Made by a program: the position numbers and the translations under genes. From Prevotella sp. (GTDB taxonomy: Bacteria > Bacteroidota > Bacteroidia > Bacteroidales > Bacteroidaceae), in assembly GCA_003483565.1 (NCBI GenBank), contig DMYZ01000271.1:1-7489 (forward strand): a stretch of 7,489 nt of DNA, given 5' to 3'. Below are positions 6,554-7,489 of this stretch, piece by piece. Within the stretch, counting starts at the first letter, position 1, and every line of letters starts with the position of its first letter. The notes under the pieces were generated by a model. That model did not search any database. It was not told the DNA's origin and saw nothing but the letters and a program-made list of their open reading frames with translations.

Positions 6554-7489
6554 TTATTTAACGATGACTTTCTTTATGGAAATAGAACCGTCATTTTTGT
6601 AAATTTTAATAATATTCAGTCCATGATGTAAACCTGTAGTTTTAATACCATTGATATTAAAGTATTCAAATTTAACAGGAGCTGCTTCAGAATTAATATT
6701 TTCAATCCCAGTCTTAGTACTGTTCTTTCCGTAATAAGTTAGAGTCCAAGTATCAAGGATTACCCAGTCATTTGCAACATTAGTATCCTTTTTCACGCCT
6801 ATAAGAAGATTTCCATCAGCACCCACTTTAACGGTAAGTTCATTTTTATATTTGGTACCTTCATTCTGGAAATATTCGTTGGCAGAAACCATATCATTAG
6901 GTACTACATAGGTTTTACCATCTTTCGTATAGCTTGTCGTACCAGAATAACCGTGGTCATCACCAGCTTCAGAAGCTAGCAACGCAACAGGTTTAGAATA
7001 AGTAGTGTTATTTGTTGTAACATAGAGAAGTGTATTCCCTTCATCACCAGCTTTCCACTTATCATAATCGTCAGAAGCTGAACCAAAACGATAGAATGCA
7101 TGTACGCCTACAGTATAGGTTCCTTCAGGTAAACCTGCAATATCTTGAGAAATATCGAAAGTCTTGTTGTAGAATTCAATGAGCTGTGCAGCCTTCTGCG
7201 TGTCGTCATTGCCAAAGTTAGGAGTCGGGTTTGATGTCCAGTTAGCAATAGAGTTGGTTCCGTCTACCCAATAACCTGGATTTTTGATAGCGTTTGTCAG
7301 GTCAATAGGGTTTTCGTCAGAAGCCTCATCAACATTAGAAGGAAGAGCCAGTTTCGTTAACATAGCGTTTGCTTGTGTTATAAAGTCTTCTGCGTCAGCG
7401 TTTTCGATAGAGCATTTCTCATAGCCATCCTGCATTTTTGTAATAAGTGCATTGGCAGCTTCAATAGTTGTTGCTGCTGCTAATGAGGT
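6554..7489 (-). CDS. Secreted multidomain protein, C-terminal part: carbohydrate-binding-like beta-sandwich plus sorting-like tail (cut by right window edge)
   Basis: The last 311 residues are visible. The frame stays open to position 7489, so the internal Met at 7435 is not taken as the start. Residues about 1-60 are Ala-rich and helical (AAATTIEAANALI). A beta-sandwich-like module follows at about 65-255, beginning NPGYWVDG and including AGLPEGTYTVGVHAFYRFG, a Tyr-Phe then KNELTVKVGADGNLLIG segment, and NDWVILDTWTLTYYG. From memory this resembles a module repeated in large Bacteroidales cell-surface proteins, with a galactose-binding or CBM-like fold; its ligand is unknown. Residues about 275-311 (FEYFNINGIK, GLNIIKIYKNDG, KKVIVK) match the style of a type A C-terminal sorting domain, used by type IX secretion where that system exists. 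The catalytic or other N-terminal portion is outside the window. A terminator follows directly, so it is a separate transcription unit from the FAS1 operon. Confidence 0.8.
   Translation of the reverse strand, partial: TSLAAATTIEAANALITKMQDGYEKCSIENADAEDFITQANAMLTKLALPSNVDEASDENPIDLTNAIKNPGYWVDGTNSIANWTSNPTPNFGNDDTQKAAQLIEFYNKTFDISQDIAGLPEGTYTVGVHAFYRFGSASDDYDKWKAGDEGNTLLYVTTNNTTYSKPVALLASEAGDDHGYSGTTSYTKDGKTYVVPNDMVSANEYFQNEGTKYKNELTVKVGADGNLLIGVKKDTNVANDWVILDTWTLTYYGKNSTKTGIENINSEAAPVKFEYFNINGIKTTGLHHGLNIIKIYKNDGSISIKKVIVK

Noticed and set aside
7433..7435. ATG as the start of the right-hand gene
   Set aside because: The frame stays open upstream to the window edge with Ala-rich coding-like sequence and no signal peptide follows this Met, so it is internal to a larger protein.

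Overview
The window looks like chromosomal DNA from a member of the Bacteroidales (Bacteroides/Prevotella type). The evidence is an adjacent SusC/SusD pair, lipoproteins whose cysteine is followed by Ser-Asp, AT-rich DNA, start codons without an obvious Shine-Dalgarno sequence, and a gene ending in a Bacteroidetes-type C-terminal sorting-like domain. All four genes lie on the minus strand, so the biological order runs from right to left. The exact genus cannot be fixed from this sequence.

Layout in transcription order. (1) 7489-6554 is the 3' part of a gene that enters from the right edge. It encodes a secreted protein with a carbohydrate-binding-like beta-sandwich module and a C-terminal sorting-like tail. 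(2) 6553-6325 is the only sizeable intergenic region. It holds a strong intrinsic terminator for the preceding gene, a weak Bacteroides-type promoter candidate, and an imperfect inverted repeat in the probable leader of the next operon. (3) 6324-3676 encodes an 882-residue surface lipoprotein read here as four tandem fasciclin (FAS1)-like domains. (4) 3679-347 encodes a full-length SusC/RagA-type TonB-dependent transporter whose start overlaps the FAS1 stop by 4 bases (ATGA). (5) 323-1 is the 5' end of a SusD/RagB-type lipoprotein gene that continues beyond the left edge.

The three left-hand genes form a tight operon (4-base overlap, then a 23-base gap). SusC and SusD families together make a lidded outer-membrane importer for glycans or other oligomers. 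The FAS1 lipoprotein is the first gene and is apparently translationally coupled to SusC, so I infer that it is a stoichiometric surface accessory, for example an adhesin or ligand-presenting subunit. The SusC protein lacks an N-terminal STN signalling domain, so classical anti-sigma/ECF trans-envelope control is unlikely. No glycoside hydrolase, protease or regulator is visible, so the substrate cannot be named.

No RNA genes, CRISPR arrays, insertion sequences or phage genes were seen. The most interesting feature is the FAS1-SusC-SusD module, with its divergent SusC plug and an unusual basic FAS1 C-terminal tail at the gene overlap.
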